A stretch of 64,000 bases of DNA from Gigaspora rosea. Its lineage: Eukaryota > Glomeromycota > Glomeromycetes > Diversisporales > Gigasporaceae. Of the stretch, positions 1-10,750 are shown piece after piece. The stretch lies in assembly GCA_003550325.1 (NCBI GenBank), contig QKWP01001074.1, positions 7,501-71,500 on the forward strand, given 5' to 3'. The notes beneath the pieces were generated by a model. The model was given only the letters and a program-made list of their open reading frames with translations. It was not told the DNA's origin and ran no database searches. The position numbers were made by a program, and so were the translations under genes. Position 1 is the stretch's first letter, and each line of letters begins with the position of its first letter.

Positions 1-731
1 TTTTATAAGCGGAAAAAGACTATATTCGATTAAATTATTTTTAAACCTTTAATAGAAGTTAGGACTACATCTGCTAAATTTTAAAATCCTCATAACTAGG
101 ATATTTTTTAAAATTTTTAATTGTTGGACAAAGAATTAATAGGTTAGGAAACATTTTAAAGTTTTAATAATCTTGAATTCAAAATTTTATTCCTTGTAAG
201 ATTACTTAAAAGTTTCGTAAAAAATAGATTTTATATACAATAGTTTATCAAATTGGTTTTATATATTAAAGACTTTTTTTTGAAACTGATCTATAAGTTA
301 TTTCAAGTTTTTTTGTTCATGTTTGCAACAATAAAAACATTGGACTTCAAGATCACCAATAGTAAAGTTGCTGTTCGATATTTAAAAAGAGAAAAAACTA
401 GAAGTTGGGTAATTAAGCAAAGATTTTACGAACTAGTGAAAAAAAATTACTGTAAATAACAATATAAAAAAATTTAAATTATTATGTCAGACCTTTACGA
501 TAATATATTATTATATAGATATTGGGAGTAATCAATTTTACATGTGTTTATATCCAAACCACTTAGCTGAAGGCCATGTAGGTAAATATAAACTCATGTG
601 TAATTAGTTTGTGGTAGGTAAATCCTGATTTTTTCAAAAATCCTGCACGGGATTCAAAGAATCAAGTAGAGTTTCTGAATTTGTCATGATTAATAAAAAT
701 ATATATATAAATTATCATGTAATTTTTTATT
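1..731. other. AT-rich stretch without a supported gene
   Basis: An open frame at 253-459 (+) would give 68 residues, hydrophobic at first and then basic, but it has no recognisable domain and its start is TTG. I regard it as chance. The stretch ends at the left copy of the LINE target duplication. Confidence 0.4.
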
Positions 732-750
732 AAATAAAAATGCTTATATT
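732..750 (+). repeat. Left 19-bp target-site duplication of the LINE
   Basis: The 19 bases aaataaaaatgcttatatt occur here and again, identically, at 10732-10750. They bracket the LINE together with everything later inserted in it. A long, A-rich duplication is typical of target-primed reverse transcription. Confidence 0.85.
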
Positions 751-1497
751 CCTAGTTAAAGAAAAAGACCTGCAAAGTTATCTTAAAGAAAAACGATTAA
801 ATATCTTTCTGCTAGAGCAGTTTTGGATGTAAAGAGCGAGAGAATACTTAAGTGGAAGAAGGTTAAACAGATAAGGGGTGTGACAGCAAAAGGAAGAGCA
901 CCCAAATGGTACACAAACCTTGAAGTAAGCATACTGGAAGACTTGTATAGCAGGAAACTAAAAGCTCCACAAGGGAGAGAAAACTTCCTACATATAAAAG
1001 CCAATATGGGAACAAATAGTGAAGACAAACGAAAATGAGAATAGCTAGTTTTCAGAAGAGGAAGTAATAAAACGAAGCTAGGAAGGATCATGAATAAAAA
1101 GACCCACAGGAGTTCCTTATTAGAACACTGGAAAAAGGACTCAGTGAACAAGCAAGGCTTGCTATAATCAAACAGTGTGGGGGTTGTGACCTAAAAAACA
1201 AAGAAGCTGAGCCAGGTCCCGTATGCCAAGCAAGTATAAAGGTCCGGGTAAAAAGAGGGTACTAAACAAGAAGTGGCTAGAGAAGATAAAGACCTCCAAT
1301 AAAAAATGTAAAAAGCTAAGTATCCCTTGGAAGAACGTAGTGGAAAAATACCCTGAGATCATGGAAATAGAAGAACAGAGTATGGTGGAGATACCTATAA
1401 ACACCATTAATAAAGAGTACATAAAAGCTAGTATTACGGGACAAGAGGCAATAGAAAAAATAGAAAAGGTGGCAGAGAGGATATGCTCATAGAAAAC

Positions 1498-1890
1498 AAT
1501 AAAGGCTTATACAGATGAGTTCTTAACTAATTCAAAGGAAGAAGGAACTCGAATGGGTATAGGATGGGTGGCAATTAATAAAGCAGCCATTCATGTCAGA
1601 CAGGGTAAAGAAACATTTTGTTGTAAATTAGAGGAATGGCCCTCTTCAACTCGGGCAGAGTTGGGAGCAATATGGACATTACTACTGGTGGCCCTGAGGA
1701 AGCAAAAGTGCAAATATATACCGACAGTCTTGTAGCAATACAGGCAATCAAAAAGACAGAAAAGCTTAAAAAGTTAAAAAGTTGTCTTAAGATACAGAAT
1801 GCAAGCCTGCTTTGGCAGATTTCTCGAATACGAGAAATCAAGAAGCTGACAGTAGAGTTGCACAAATTAAGGGGCACAGTAGCATCGTAG
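1498..1890 (+). pseudogene. LINE RNase H domain, frameshifted
   Basis: Two overlapping frames together give an RNase H fold region. The first (about 1500-1735) has YTDEF (first catalytic Asp) and later STRAELGAIWTLL (catalytic Glu). A frameshift near 1690 leads into the second frame (from 1636), which continues with YTDSLVAIQAIKK (second catalytic Asp). The D-E-D spacing is that of the RNase H domain found downstream of reverse transcriptase in many LINEs; it would remove RNA from the RNA/DNA hybrid during integration. The stop after position 1887 and the shift show it is no longer functional. Confidence 0.7.
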
Positions 1891-2235
1891 AAAACGAAAA
1901 AGCAGCAAACTTGAAAAAAATGGGGCCAGAAGCAATAGCGCTATAAGTACTAAGTGGCCCTAAACCAAGACTCAGCAGGTAGTCCCATATTGGAAAAACT
2001 TCATAATTGATAGCCCAATTAGGAAGTTTATGAATCAAATAGCAGCAGCAATACAGGGTACAGAATGGGTAGGACTCAAGCGATTTGAAGAAAGGAACTT
2101 TAAAAAAGAGGAGGGTAATATAGATTGGAAAGAGACATGGTGATTTTTAGTAAGGTATAAAGAAAGGAGATGTATGGATGAAAGGAAAAATAAGGAATAG
2201 ATTTTTAGAACAAAGTGCCTTAATGGACTACTCCT

Positions 2236-2532
2236 ATGATGTTAGAGCTTAGGTTAAGAAGGCCTGACCTATACAAAACGGACATGTGTATGACCTGTCA
2301 GCAGGAGCCAGAAATGATAGAACACCTGGCAAGCTGTGTGGACTATCAGGAAATTTGGAAATTGATAGAAGGAGAATCTTGCGAAGAGTTAAAGAAAATA
2401 CTTCAGGAAGATTCCAGTACTGTTGCAGAAGTAGCAATACAGGAGTTGGAAAGAAGGATATTTGGCAAAGGGGAGGAAGTAAAAAAAGTTGTAAGAAGCC
2501 ATCTAATTCAAGATCTTATACCTCAGAATTAG
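2236..2532 (+). pseudogene. LINE C-terminal zinc-motif segment
   Basis: A 98-residue frame contains CMTCQQEPEMIEHLASC, a C-x2-C-x8-H-x3-C arrangement of the kind found at the C-terminus of LINE polyproteins after RNase H and thought to bind nucleic acid. The preceding about 350 bases have several stops in this frame, so it is a piece of a formerly longer ORF. Downstream to 2958 the sequence is LINE 3' region with no open frame. Confidence 0.6.
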
Positions 2533-2958
2533 AAGAAAAAGGTAGAAAGTCTAATGAAGGACAAAGCAGGGACAAGAAGGGCTTTGGATACAATTATTGA
2601 GACCATTAGCGTAAGATTTCGGTAGCATATTTGGAACTTCAGATGTGAATTCCAAAATGACTGGGAAAAGGTAGAGGGATAACTACCTTAGCGAAAAGAA
2701 AAAGCCAAAGCAAAAACAGAAACAAGAGTAATGAAAGAAAAGAAAATACCATTCCGAATAATGAAATTAGACAGATTACAGAACATAGCCTAAAGAGGAA
2801 GAAGAATTGGAAAAACAGAGCGAGAGTTTTAGCGGAATCAAATATAAACAACCTAATTCTAGAGGGGACCAAACTGCCTTGGTTGTCATGGGTTAAGTTT
2901 AAATATTTAGATTCAAAAACATTTGGCAAAACTGATATAGCAAGCGATTGCTAGCCGG

Positions 2959-3524
2959 TGTTACGATCGGTGGAAGAGCTTTCGATTATAAGGTCGATTT
3001 AGCTCCGATCGTAAACAATAATGTGATTTCAGTGATCTCGATTTTACAAAGTAATAAATCACATGTTTAGAGCAGATCTTTTATGTATGATTAACAACCA
3101 GGCAGTTTTTAGTTAAAATGCGAAGTTTACTCTTCTTAAAGCAAGTTAAAGGGTTTCACTTTATTATTTCTTTGAATATGAATTACAATAGGATTTTTAA
3201 TAGAACTATGCCTAAGCGTATCTGCAACTAATAAAAATAAACATTTACGAGCAATGTTCCCTTTTTCTACTAAAACTCAATCTATTTGTATATTTTAATC
3301 CCTACGGGGGATTCTATTCCTCGCTTGGGGTTTCTATCCCTCACTTGGGGTTTCAATCCCTCACTTAGGGTTTCAATCCCTCATTTGGAGTTTCAAACCC
3401 TCGTATACGCCATGATCGACCTTTTCCAAATAAGAAATACATAGAATAAAAAAGTAAAATAAAATAAGAATATAACTATACTAAATAAGGAATAGGTAAT
3501 AAAAAGAAAAATTTAATCGTAACA
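2959..3524 (-). repeat. 3' LTR of the Ty3/gypsy element
   Basis: A 566-bp copy of the terminal repeat, TGTTACGATCGG to ATCGTAACA. Between about 3300 and 3405 it holds five near-repeats of a 20-bp unit (core tcaatccctcacttggggtt). The other LTR has one unit more, which accounts for the 20-bp length difference between the two. Scattered substitutions separate them, so the insertion is not recent. Confidence 0.9.
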
Positions 3525-4178
3525 TAATTCCTTGCTTGGAGAGATGAGCTCCTGCGAATCATCCAATGAATAATACAATTCATCTTGTCTACGTATCTGA
3601 GCTTCAGGTAATAACCTATCAGTAAAGTCTTCGTCATACATTTTTTCAAGGATAGTGATGTTTATATGTTCTACAAGGTATAGGTATTCTTCTCCCCGAG
3701 CATTAAATAATTGGTATACTCTTTTTGAAATTTTCCACACGCTTTTTCTTTTTTCTATCCAGAAATAGAAATTTAGTTTCTTTTTAGTAGCATCATTCCA
3801 TTCTTTTTCGGCAAGGATCGTTCCCATTTGATAGTAGGCTTCTAAAATTTGAGCATTTGACTTCTTTTGTGTATTTAGCTCAAGTAGCTTTCGGCAGAAA
3901 TGATCCAACTTCCTATCCCAATCTTCCCCAGGAATTTCAAAAAGCATAAAAGGATCCCTTGAGTCTCCACGGTTCAAGTCTTAAAGATAAATGGACATAT
4001 TTTCTCGAATTCTTCTTGATAAGGTTCTTTTTTCTGATATGATAACATATTCTGAGACTTCTTCTTTGGTAGTGCGGAGGGTTACACAGTTGTGATCCAA
4101 GATTATTAGCTCACCATACTTTAACATGACAGCTAACTTCTGTACATATGACCTGATGGCCTCAAGTCGTTGTTCCAT
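3513..4178 (-). pseudogene. Extra ORF downstream of integrase (unknown function)
   Basis: A 222-codon frame on the coding strand lies between the GPY/F module and the 3' LTR, overlapping the LTR by 12 bp. It is open except for one TAA at 3978-3980 (after ENMSIYL). The predicted protein is hydrophilic and helical-looking, with charged stretches, no cysteine clusters, no membrane segment and no signal peptide, so it is not an obvious envelope protein. I do not recognise a domain. Additional ORFs at this position occur in some Ty3/gypsy lineages, but what this one does cannot be said. A single stop across 222 codons suggests it was coding until recently. Confidence 0.6.
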
Positions 4179-4256
4179 TTCGTAGGTTTAGTTTTTTTTT
4201 TAATTAGTTAATTTTTTTTTTGATTATTTTTCAGTCCTTTTTATAGTAATTGATCG

Positions 4257-5564
4257 CTATGGATTTTTATGCCCCGTGGTCTCAGAGGGGAATAACATAG
4301 GATCCCGCACTATATATAGTTTCAGTAAGCTACCATGCACACTTTGTGCTAATACTTTTTCATTTAATGTCCTTAATTTATAGGTACCATTTCCAAACAC
4401 TTCATGCACCCAGTAGGGCCCGAGCCATCGAGGATCCAATTTTCCACCCTTTCGAGAATCGAGCTTTGCCCTATAGCGCCAAACTTTATCTCCAATAGAA
4501 AAACTTCGTAAAGGGTGTCAATTATCATACTCCACCTTTCGTGTGTCTTGTGATCATTTAATATTTCCTAAAGCTTTGGCACGAGCCTCCCTTAAATTGT
4601 CTATCATGGTTACTAACCTAGTAAGAATTACTAATTGAAATTTTTCTTTGTCGATTGTTTCTCTAGGATATGTCGTTATGTCGTGCTCAACCGGCAACTT
4701 TGACTCGCGGCCATAAACTAGATAAAAGGGTTCATATCGAGTGGTGTTATGTTGTGAAGTTCGATAGACAAACAATGCTAATTGAACAAATTTATTCCAA
4801 TCTTCAGCGTACTGAATTACACATTTTGACAGGATTCCACATAATGTTCGACTGAACCTTTCTACTTGACCGTTTGTTTGGGAATGATAACTCGACGACA
4901 TTATGTGTTTTATATTCAATTGTTGACATAAATTTTTAATGATTTTATTATCAAAATGTGTACCTTGATCAGATATAATTTCCTTCGAGCACCCATGCCT
5001 GCTGATTATTTTGTCTACAAGAAACGAAGCTACAGATTCACTTTTGCAATTAGGTAGCACTTGAATTTCGTGCCATTTAGTGAAGAATTCCATAGCCACA
5101 ATTAGATATTTATTTCCTTATTTGGTCTGAGGAAGAGGCTCGACAAAATCAATTCCAATACGGTCAAACAACTGTGCGGGCTTTATAGGGTGTAGAGGTT
5201 CGTATATCACGGGTCGCCCTCTTTGCTGACATATTTCGCACCCCTTTATTAAATTTTTAATTTCAGAAATCATCTGGGGCCAGTAATATCGAGTAGTAAA
5301 TTTGTCGATTGTGGTCTTTTCACCCATGTGTCCACCTATCGTGCTTTCATGAATAGCATCTAAAATAAGTTTAACTTTCCTTCTTTGTACTACCTGTAAT
5401 GGGCTTAATGTCTCGCTTTTTGTTTTTCGATATAATATCCCTTCTTGAACAAAGAAATATCGAGCTTGAGCTTTCAATTTTCGAGTCTGGATTCCATCAT
5501 ATTCGGGTGGCATGCTCAAGTCCGTAAGATATTTTACTAACATCTTATAATTGTCTTCTTCCAT
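4257..5564 (-). pseudogene. Ty3/gypsy integrase, fragmented
   Basis: Three pieces in order. 5118-5564: zinc-binding N-domain with HESTIGGH and CEICQQRG (H-H-C-C), then IGIDFVEPLP with the first catalytic Asp. 4554-5099: catalytic core with SDQGTHFDNK (second Asp) and SQTNGQVERFSRT (catalytic Glu). 4257-4439: GPY/F module WLGPYWVHEVFGNGTYKLR. The pieces are separated by stops or shifts near 5118 and between 4440 and 4553, so no full-length integrase could be made. The protein would have inserted the cDNA copy into the chromosome. The sequence ends soon after the GPY/F module with no chromodomain. Confidence 0.9.
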
Positions 5565-5702
5565 ATTTAAAGTTTTTTTTTTTTTTTTATATATATATAT
5601 ATAGCCAGAACACCGGAACCTGGACTGGATTCTGTACCTCGGATTTGATATATAAGTGTTTCTTTCCTTTTCTCTTTCTTCGTTTGGTTTTTTTTTTTTT
5701 TT

Positions 5703-5905
5703 TATATATGTTGTGCCTCAGATCGATCCTTGCGTCAGATTGACACTGGCCTAAATTAGATTAGGGTTAGAGTAAAATTACGGTAAAGTTAGGAGGTAGT
5801 TTAGGCCAGTTGTTGCTGATCATTTAATGCTGGTCAATTGATAGTCATCTGACGTGCGTCAGATTCAATTTGACGCAAGTTTTAATCTGAGGCACAATAT
5901 ATATA
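5703..5905. mobile_element. 203-bp MITE inside the Ty3/gypsy pol region
   Basis: Terminal inverted repeats: tatatatgttgtgcctcaga at the left and its near-complement, ending gaggcacaatatatata, at the right. The interior is non-coding. It lies between the RNase H and integrase parts of pol; the RNase H frame ends with a TAG at 5906-5908 exactly at the MITE edge. A related MITE lies at about 18650-18808. A T-rich, microsatellite-like stretch (5573-5702) precedes it. Confidence 0.75.
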
Positions 5906-6670
5906 CTAATTCTTATATTTGATTCTAGATAAGGCGTCTATGTGGGGAAGTTGCTTACCGGCACGATGTTTGATCTCGAAATTATATCCTTGAAGCATCA
6001 TAATTAATCTGGCCATTCGTCCGGTAGGATTTTCCATATTATGTAAATATACTAGGGCCGAATGGTCTGTAATAATGGTAAATTTAGGTCCATGTACATA
6101 TAAATAAAATTTCTTCACGGCCCAGCCAACCGCGGTGCATTCTAATTCTGTAATGGTATAATTTTTTTCAGCGGGCCTAGTAGCCCTACATGCATATTCA
6201 ACGACCCGTTCCCTCTTCTCCTTGTCAGCTTGGGTCAGGATTGCTCCTAATACTAAATGTGATGCGTTCGTGTATAGGATATACTCTTTCCCATCGTCAG
6301 GGTGAGCCAGTACAGGAGCGGTAGTCAAATTCTCTTTTAAGGAATCAAAAGCACTTTGCTGATCTGGACCCCATTTATATGGTTCTTTGTTTTTCAGTAA
6401 TTTATACAAAGGTGCGGTGATTTTGGCGAAATCTTTCATGAATCTTCGGTAAAATCCAGAAAGACCAAGAAATCCATGAAGGAACCTGAGATTTTTTGGC
6501 TGTGGAAAATCCCTGATGGCTTTTACTTTTAATTCTCCCGGAGCTATGCCTTGCTCGTCAATTTTATGTCCTAAAAAGGCAACCCTTTTCTGTCCAAAGT
6601 AACATTTTGTTTTATTTAATTTTAAATTTGCAACTTGAATTTTTTGTAGGACCACCTTCACGTGATTCAC
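5906..6670 (-). pseudogene. Ty3/gypsy reverse transcriptase C-part and RNase H
   Basis: A 254-codon frame continuing the RT. It starts with the thumb/connection segment (KCYFGQKRVAFLGHKI and GLSGFYRRFMKDFAKI, conserved in gypsy RTs). It then has an RNase H of the gypsy type: LYTNASHLVLGAILTQ (Asn in place of the usual first Asp), ELECTAVGWAVKKF (Glu) and ITDHSALVYL (Asp). It ends HIDALSRIKYKN at the MITE junction. One stop at about 6671 separates it from the YIDD part. It would degrade the RNA template during cDNA synthesis. The Asn substitution in the catalytic position is another sign of decay. Confidence 0.9.
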
Positions 6671-6676
6671 GTAATC

Positions 6677-7293
6677 TTAGAACGTTGAAGAGAAGATGGT
6701 TATGTCGTCTATGTAAACTAGAGCAAACTTCCATAGGACATCTTGTAAGACTCGGTCCATCAACCTTTGAAATGAGGCTGGTGCATTTGTGAGCCCAAAG
6801 GGCATCACATTAAATTTGTATAAACCGAATCTAGAGGTAAAAGCTGTTTTTTCACGGTCTCGCAGGTGCATTTCTATTTGCCAGAACCCGCTTGCAAGGT
6901 CGAGTATGATATACCATGCGGAACCCTTCAAGGCTCCTAACAATTCATTTATCCTTGGAAGGGTATAACTATCCCTTTTTGTTATCTTGTTTAACTTTCT
7001 AAAATCTACGTAAAACCTCATTGATCATTTTTCTTTTTGACCAATACTATTGGAGAGGCCCACGAACTATTTGATGGTTGAACTATCCCAGCCTCCTTCA
7101 TTCGACGAATTTCAGTACCGATAAATTCATGTTCGGGCTTGGACGTAGAGTAAAATCTTTGCTTAATAGGTAAACCTCCTTCTATAATTATTTCATGTTG
7201 AATTATTGCCGTTCTTCCCAATCGACCTGTTTCCTCTTTAAAAACGGCTTTGTATTCTTCTAGTAAATTTTCCATTTTTGCTTCTTGTTCCAT
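6677..7293 (-). pseudogene. Ty3/gypsy reverse transcriptase, catalytic part, frameshifted
   Basis: Two frames, 7018-7293 and 6677-7021, join around 7018-7021, where one missing base after KKKNDQ converts the expected continuation into a stop. The first has IVQPSNSSWASPIVLVKKK. The second has VDFRKLNKIT, LDLASGFWQIEM, MPFGLTNAPASFQRLM and the catalytic box YIDDITIF, the order typical of Ty3/gypsy RTs. It copies the element RNA into DNA in virus-like particles. The single-base deletion means the polymerase cannot be made from this copy. Confidence 0.93.
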
Positions 7294-7393
7294 CGTTAGC
7301 GGTCCTAGATTAAAGAATCACTCCCTTTCTTCAGTATAATTTACAATTTCTATTTTTTGTTTTTCTTAAAAACGCATAGATCTTTATCGTGAC

Positions 7394-8088
7394 CTACTTT
7401 CGAACATATTTCGCAAATCTTGGGCTCACTATTGGTTTCTCGAAATTCATATAAAAGTAAGTCTCATTTATTAGACTTTCATTCTTGTATTCCTCTTCTT
7501 CTTCACTCTCCGATTCTGATTCTTCTTCTGATGTAGACTCTCCTTCCGCTTCCTCTTCCTTACATTCTAATTTGTTCTTCTTTTGGACTCGGTCAAAAAT
7601 GTTTGCCGGTTTACAATATTCGGTAGCTATTTTTAATTTTTTATCACCATCTCTAATCATCAGCTTACACTCTTCCCAGTCTAATCTCGCTCTCGCCTTT
7701 TTCAACCAATCGTTCCCAACAATTATAGCATAATTTCTGGCGTCTGACACAACAGCACGGGAGGTAATAGTTTTTCCTCCAACTGTAATAGGAAATTCAT
7801 CAAATTCACCTAAGGGGCGCTTTTGCTTCCCTGTATCCCAATCATTAATACAGTCGAAGGGCGGTCTATCGAAACTTCAACTTGCTTTAGAAAATTCGCG
7901 GAAACAACGCACCCAGAGGATCCACTATCAATTATTAAAAGGATTGGATGATTCTTTACTTGCGCTTCGCAGTACATTGAAGTGGTCTTTAGATTTTTAT
8001 CTTGCCTAATACAGAAATCAGCAACTTTGAACGTAGTTATTCTACCAGCTTGCGTTATTTTGGCGATTTCTTTTCTTATGTTAGGGGC
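7394..8088 (-). pseudogene. Ty3/gypsy aspartic protease and acidic linker, broken
   Basis: Frame 7810-8187 contains LLIIDSGSSGCVVS, the active-site D-S-G of a retropepsin, followed by IDRPSTVLMIGIQG. After a break near 7800 the frame 7394-7750 continues with AIIVGNDWLKKARARLDW and then an acidic run of Glu and Ser (around 7480-7560). The first 33 or so residues of the upper frame are encoded by a MITE, not by the element. The enzyme would process the Gag-Pol polyprotein. The same PST...NDW sequence recurs, decayed, at 28395-28740, which identifies the second element. Confidence 0.88.
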
Positions 8089-8090
8089 TA

Positions 8091-8430
8091 CAGTCAAACC
8101 TCCATAAATGCAACCTCTATAAATGCAATACCTCTCTAAATGCATGTTTTTTTCTATTCTGTAAGATGTTATTAGTGCTAAATACATGTTCTATATTCTG
8201 TAAATGCACATTTTCTTGAATAACATTTATATTACACTAACCTTCCTAAATGCACATATCCAATCAAATTTTAGTATTTAAGATAGGTTATACAGTTTTG
8301 GTAGAAGTTACACAAACTTGATAATCAAATTTTTAAAGCTGCAATTTAATTGGCTTACTCTAAATGCAAACCTCCCTAAATACACGTTGTAGGCTTGTTC
8401 CTACAAGTTGCATTTATGGAGGGTTGACTG
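8091..8430. mobile_element. 340-bp pogo/Tc1-type MITE between gag and protease
   Basis: Inverted repeats CAGTCAAACCTCCATAAATG at the left and the near-complement ending GGGTTGACTG at the right, with TA on both outer edges (8089-8090 and 8431-8432). A 2-bp TA duplication and a CAGT terminus are usual for the Tc1/mariner-pogo group. No transposase is encoded. A relative sits in the first intron of the second Sel1/kinase copy (45586-45772). Confidence 0.82.
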
Positions 8431-8432
8431 TA

Positions 8433-9674
8433 CTTGAAATATTTGAGCATAAGTGATATCTGCTTTTTTATTTTGTAGGTCGGCCATTACGGAGTAAGGC
8501 TGTATATTCGATGTTATTAACGGTTCAACGGGTTTAGTTTTCCTTTTTTTTGCAATTAATTTCTTTTCTTTATGCACATGTTCTTCGAACTCTTCTTTAT
8601 TTGATTCTGGTGTTTTCACTTCATGGCTTCACCATCATTTCCTTTCCTCTGTTTAGCGGCATAAACTTCTATTATAGATTTGTCTGAGGGATTTTTTGAA
8701 ATAAATGCACTCTCACCCTCCTGAGGTGCGTTCCTTAGTTTAAAGGCTCTTCCTCACTTAATAATTGGGCAAGCATTGCCTGTGCACAGGTTACATCTAC
8801 AGTAGGCCTATTTCTATTATTATTCATATTTCTCTCTTCTGGCCTTTGCCTTTCGTTGTTATTCGATTGTTGATCTGAATCTTGATTTTTGTCAGAACAT
8901 TCCCAAGAAACATGCCCCAGTCGTCAACAAGCGAAGCATGTGACCATAGAACGATTTCCACAGAAATTACTTCTATTTTCATTATAAATTTCTCTGGTTT
9001 TATTATTATTACTTTTTACTGACACTACTAATTCTTCCATTAACAAAGTCAACTTTTTCATAGGATCTTCGGTTGAATTAATTAAAGTCGACTGATTCGT
9101 TCCATTAACCGGTTGTTGAAAATAGGAAATTAATGGATTCATAAAAGATAAGGGGTTTTGTGCCGTAATGCTTCTTGAAAGGGCTAGTTCACTAACTCGA
9201 GCTCTTTCTATGGCTTCTTGTAGGGTCCCAGGCATAAACAATCCCACTGCTAATACCAAATCGGGGCGTAACCCTTGAACGAAGATTTGGGCTTTTATAG
9301 CTTTGTGATATTGGTTTCCTCCCACTGTTACTCGTCTAAATAATGCAGCCATATCAGCGGCATATTGATCAATGGTTTCACCAACTCTCTGTCATCGAGT
9401 AAGCAATTCAGTACTTCGTACAGAAGCTTTGTCGAAATTGGTGTACAAAGCTGGTATCTGGGTGAAAATTGTCTTCCCAACGAGTAATATGAGGTCTAGT
9501 ATTGCGTTTATTTTCCCACCAAGTGGCAGCCATGCCAGTAAGATATGCTCTGATAACAGCTATACGTCGTTCCCCCTGCACATTATTGGCTTCAAAAGCT
9601 CGATTTGCTGTTTCCATCCATTCCACTAGGTCTTGATTTCCTCCCACAAATGTAGGAATACTTACTGTATTCAT
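8433..9674 (-). pseudogene. Ty3/gypsy gag, broken
   Basis: 9408-9674 begins MNTVSIPTFVGGNQDLVEWM, the usual opening of fungal gypsy capsid. 8924-9352 continues the capsid (IKAQIFVQGLRPDLVLAV) and reaches the CCHC zinc knuckle CFAC-x4-H-x4-C at about 8885-8937, interrupted by a TGA. 8433-8619 is a lysine-rich linker toward the protease. Frames change near 9380 and 8920. The protein forms the particle and packages the RNA. The start at 9674 is the first Met after the untranslated leader that follows the primer-binding site. Confidence 0.85.
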
Positions 9675-9927
9675 TTCTCGAATTTGGTTGTTTTAATGGC
9701 TTGGGGTATAGTATTTGCCATCAGTTATACCAGCTGCCGGATTTGTTGTTGGAAGTCATTTTCTCGACCTTCTGGGCCGTTATGCTCATTATTATTATCA
9801 ACATCCAAAAAACAGTCCATGATAAGCAGATTACTTCAATTTCAATTCCTTCCTTACTAGTTGCGTATGTTTTCAGACTAAATATCAGCATCCAAAGTTT
9901 CAATTGTAGATTTAGGTAGATTGTAGT

Positions 9928-9946
9928 CCACACAATCAGCACCAAA
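9928..9946 (-). promoter_or_regulatory. Primer-binding site of the Ty3/gypsy element
   Basis: Immediately inside the 5' LTR the minus strand reads TTTGGTGCTGATTGTGTGG. The TGG is complementary to the CCA end of a tRNA and would prime minus-strand cDNA. The priming tRNA was not identified. Almost the same sequence is preserved at 33170-33188 in the second element. Confidence 0.7.
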
Positions 9947-10532
9947 TGTTATGATCGGTGGGAGAGCTTTCGATTATAAGGTCGATTTAGCTCCGATCGT
10001 AAACAATAATGCGATTTCAGTGATCTCAATTTTACGAAGTAATAAATCACGTGTTTAGAGCAGATCTTTTACGTATGATTAACAACCAGGCAGTTTTTAG
10101 TTTAAATGTGAAGTTTACTCTTCTTAAAGCAAGTTAAAGAGTTTCATTTTATTATTTCTTTGAATATAAATTACAATAGGATTTTTAATAGAACTACGCC
10201 TAAGCGTATCTGCAACTAATAAAAATAAACATTTACAAGTGATGTTCCCTTTTTCCACTAAAACTCAATCTATTTATATATTTTAATCCCTACGGGGGTT
10301 TCTATCCCTCGCTTGGGGTTTCTATCCCTTACTTGGGGTTTCAATCCCTCACTTTGGGTTTCAATCCCTCACTTGGGGTCTCAATCCCTCATTTGGGGTT
10401 TCAAACCCTCGCATATGCCATGATCGACCTTTCCCAAATAAGAAATACATAGAATAAAAAAATAAAATAAAATAAGAATATAACTATACTAAATAAGGAA
10501 TAGGTAATAAAAAGAAAAATTTAATCGTAACA
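9947..10532 (-). repeat. 5' LTR of the Ty3/gypsy element
   Basis: A 586-bp copy, TGTTATGATCGG to ATCGTAACA, carrying the element promoter. Six 20-bp units lie at about 10287-10410, one more than in the other LTR. It is followed directly by the 3' remainder of the LINE (10533-10731). Confidence 0.9.
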
Positions 10533-10731
10533 CCAGTGACAGGAGGAAACATATTCTCTGTAAGTTGAGAATCCTAATCGAGGCAAATAATCGCTAGGCG
10601 GGTCGCACCTGGACGTAAAGTTGGGTGAGCTTTCTGTTAGAATAGAATCACAATATATATGTAAACATTAGTTTTTTTATATATATAATAAAGTCTATAG
10701 ACACAAAAGGCAGGATTTCTGAATTTTAAAA

Positions 10732-10750
10732 AAATAAAAATGCTTATATT
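10732..10750 (+). repeat. Right 19-bp target-site duplication of the LINE
   Basis: An exact repeat of 732-750, following the A-rich 3' end of the LINE. It is the key evidence that the flanking coding debris at 751-2958 and the non-coding tail at 10533-10731 belong to one insertion. Confidence 0.85.

Larger units (their letters stand above)
2959..10532 (-). mobile_element. Ty3/gypsy LTR retrotransposon, inactive
   Basis: The element lies on the minus strand. Reading down from high coordinates it has a 5' LTR, primer-binding site, gag, protease, reverse transcriptase, RNase H, integrase with a GPY/F module, an extra ORF, and a 3' LTR. The order RT-RNase H-integrase defines Ty3/gypsy. No chromodomain follows the GPY/F module. 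LTRs start TGTTA and end TAACA. The flanks (gccgg before 2959, ccagt after 10532) do not make a clean 5-bp duplication; at best ccgg/ccag. Several frameshifts, stops and two MITE insertions have killed it. It sits inside a LINE. Confidence 0.95.
751..10731 (+). mobile_element. 5'-truncated LINE, split by a Ty3/gypsy element
   Basis: The LINE proper is 751-2958 plus 10533-10731, about 2.4 kb; the gap is a later LTR retrotransposon. Only the part downstream of the reverse transcriptase survives: degenerate coding sequence (for example 823-1038 and 1223-1492, basic and lysine-rich), an RNase H domain, a cysteine/histidine motif near the C-terminus, then a 3' tail ending in an A-rich run at about 10725. 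The 19-bp duplication on both sides and the loss of the 5' part fit ordinary LINE insertion with 5' truncation. The frame is broken repeatedly, so it is dead. Confidence 0.8.

Noticed and set aside
783..1422. Minus-strand frames opposite the LINE (122 and 84 residues)
   Set aside because: Antisense shadows of lysine-rich LINE coding sequence, hence their Leu/Phe-rich composition.
3300..3405. CRISPR-like or regulatory repeat array in the LTR
   Set aside because: Direct 20-bp units without spacers, present in both LTRs; tandem repeats of the retroelement.
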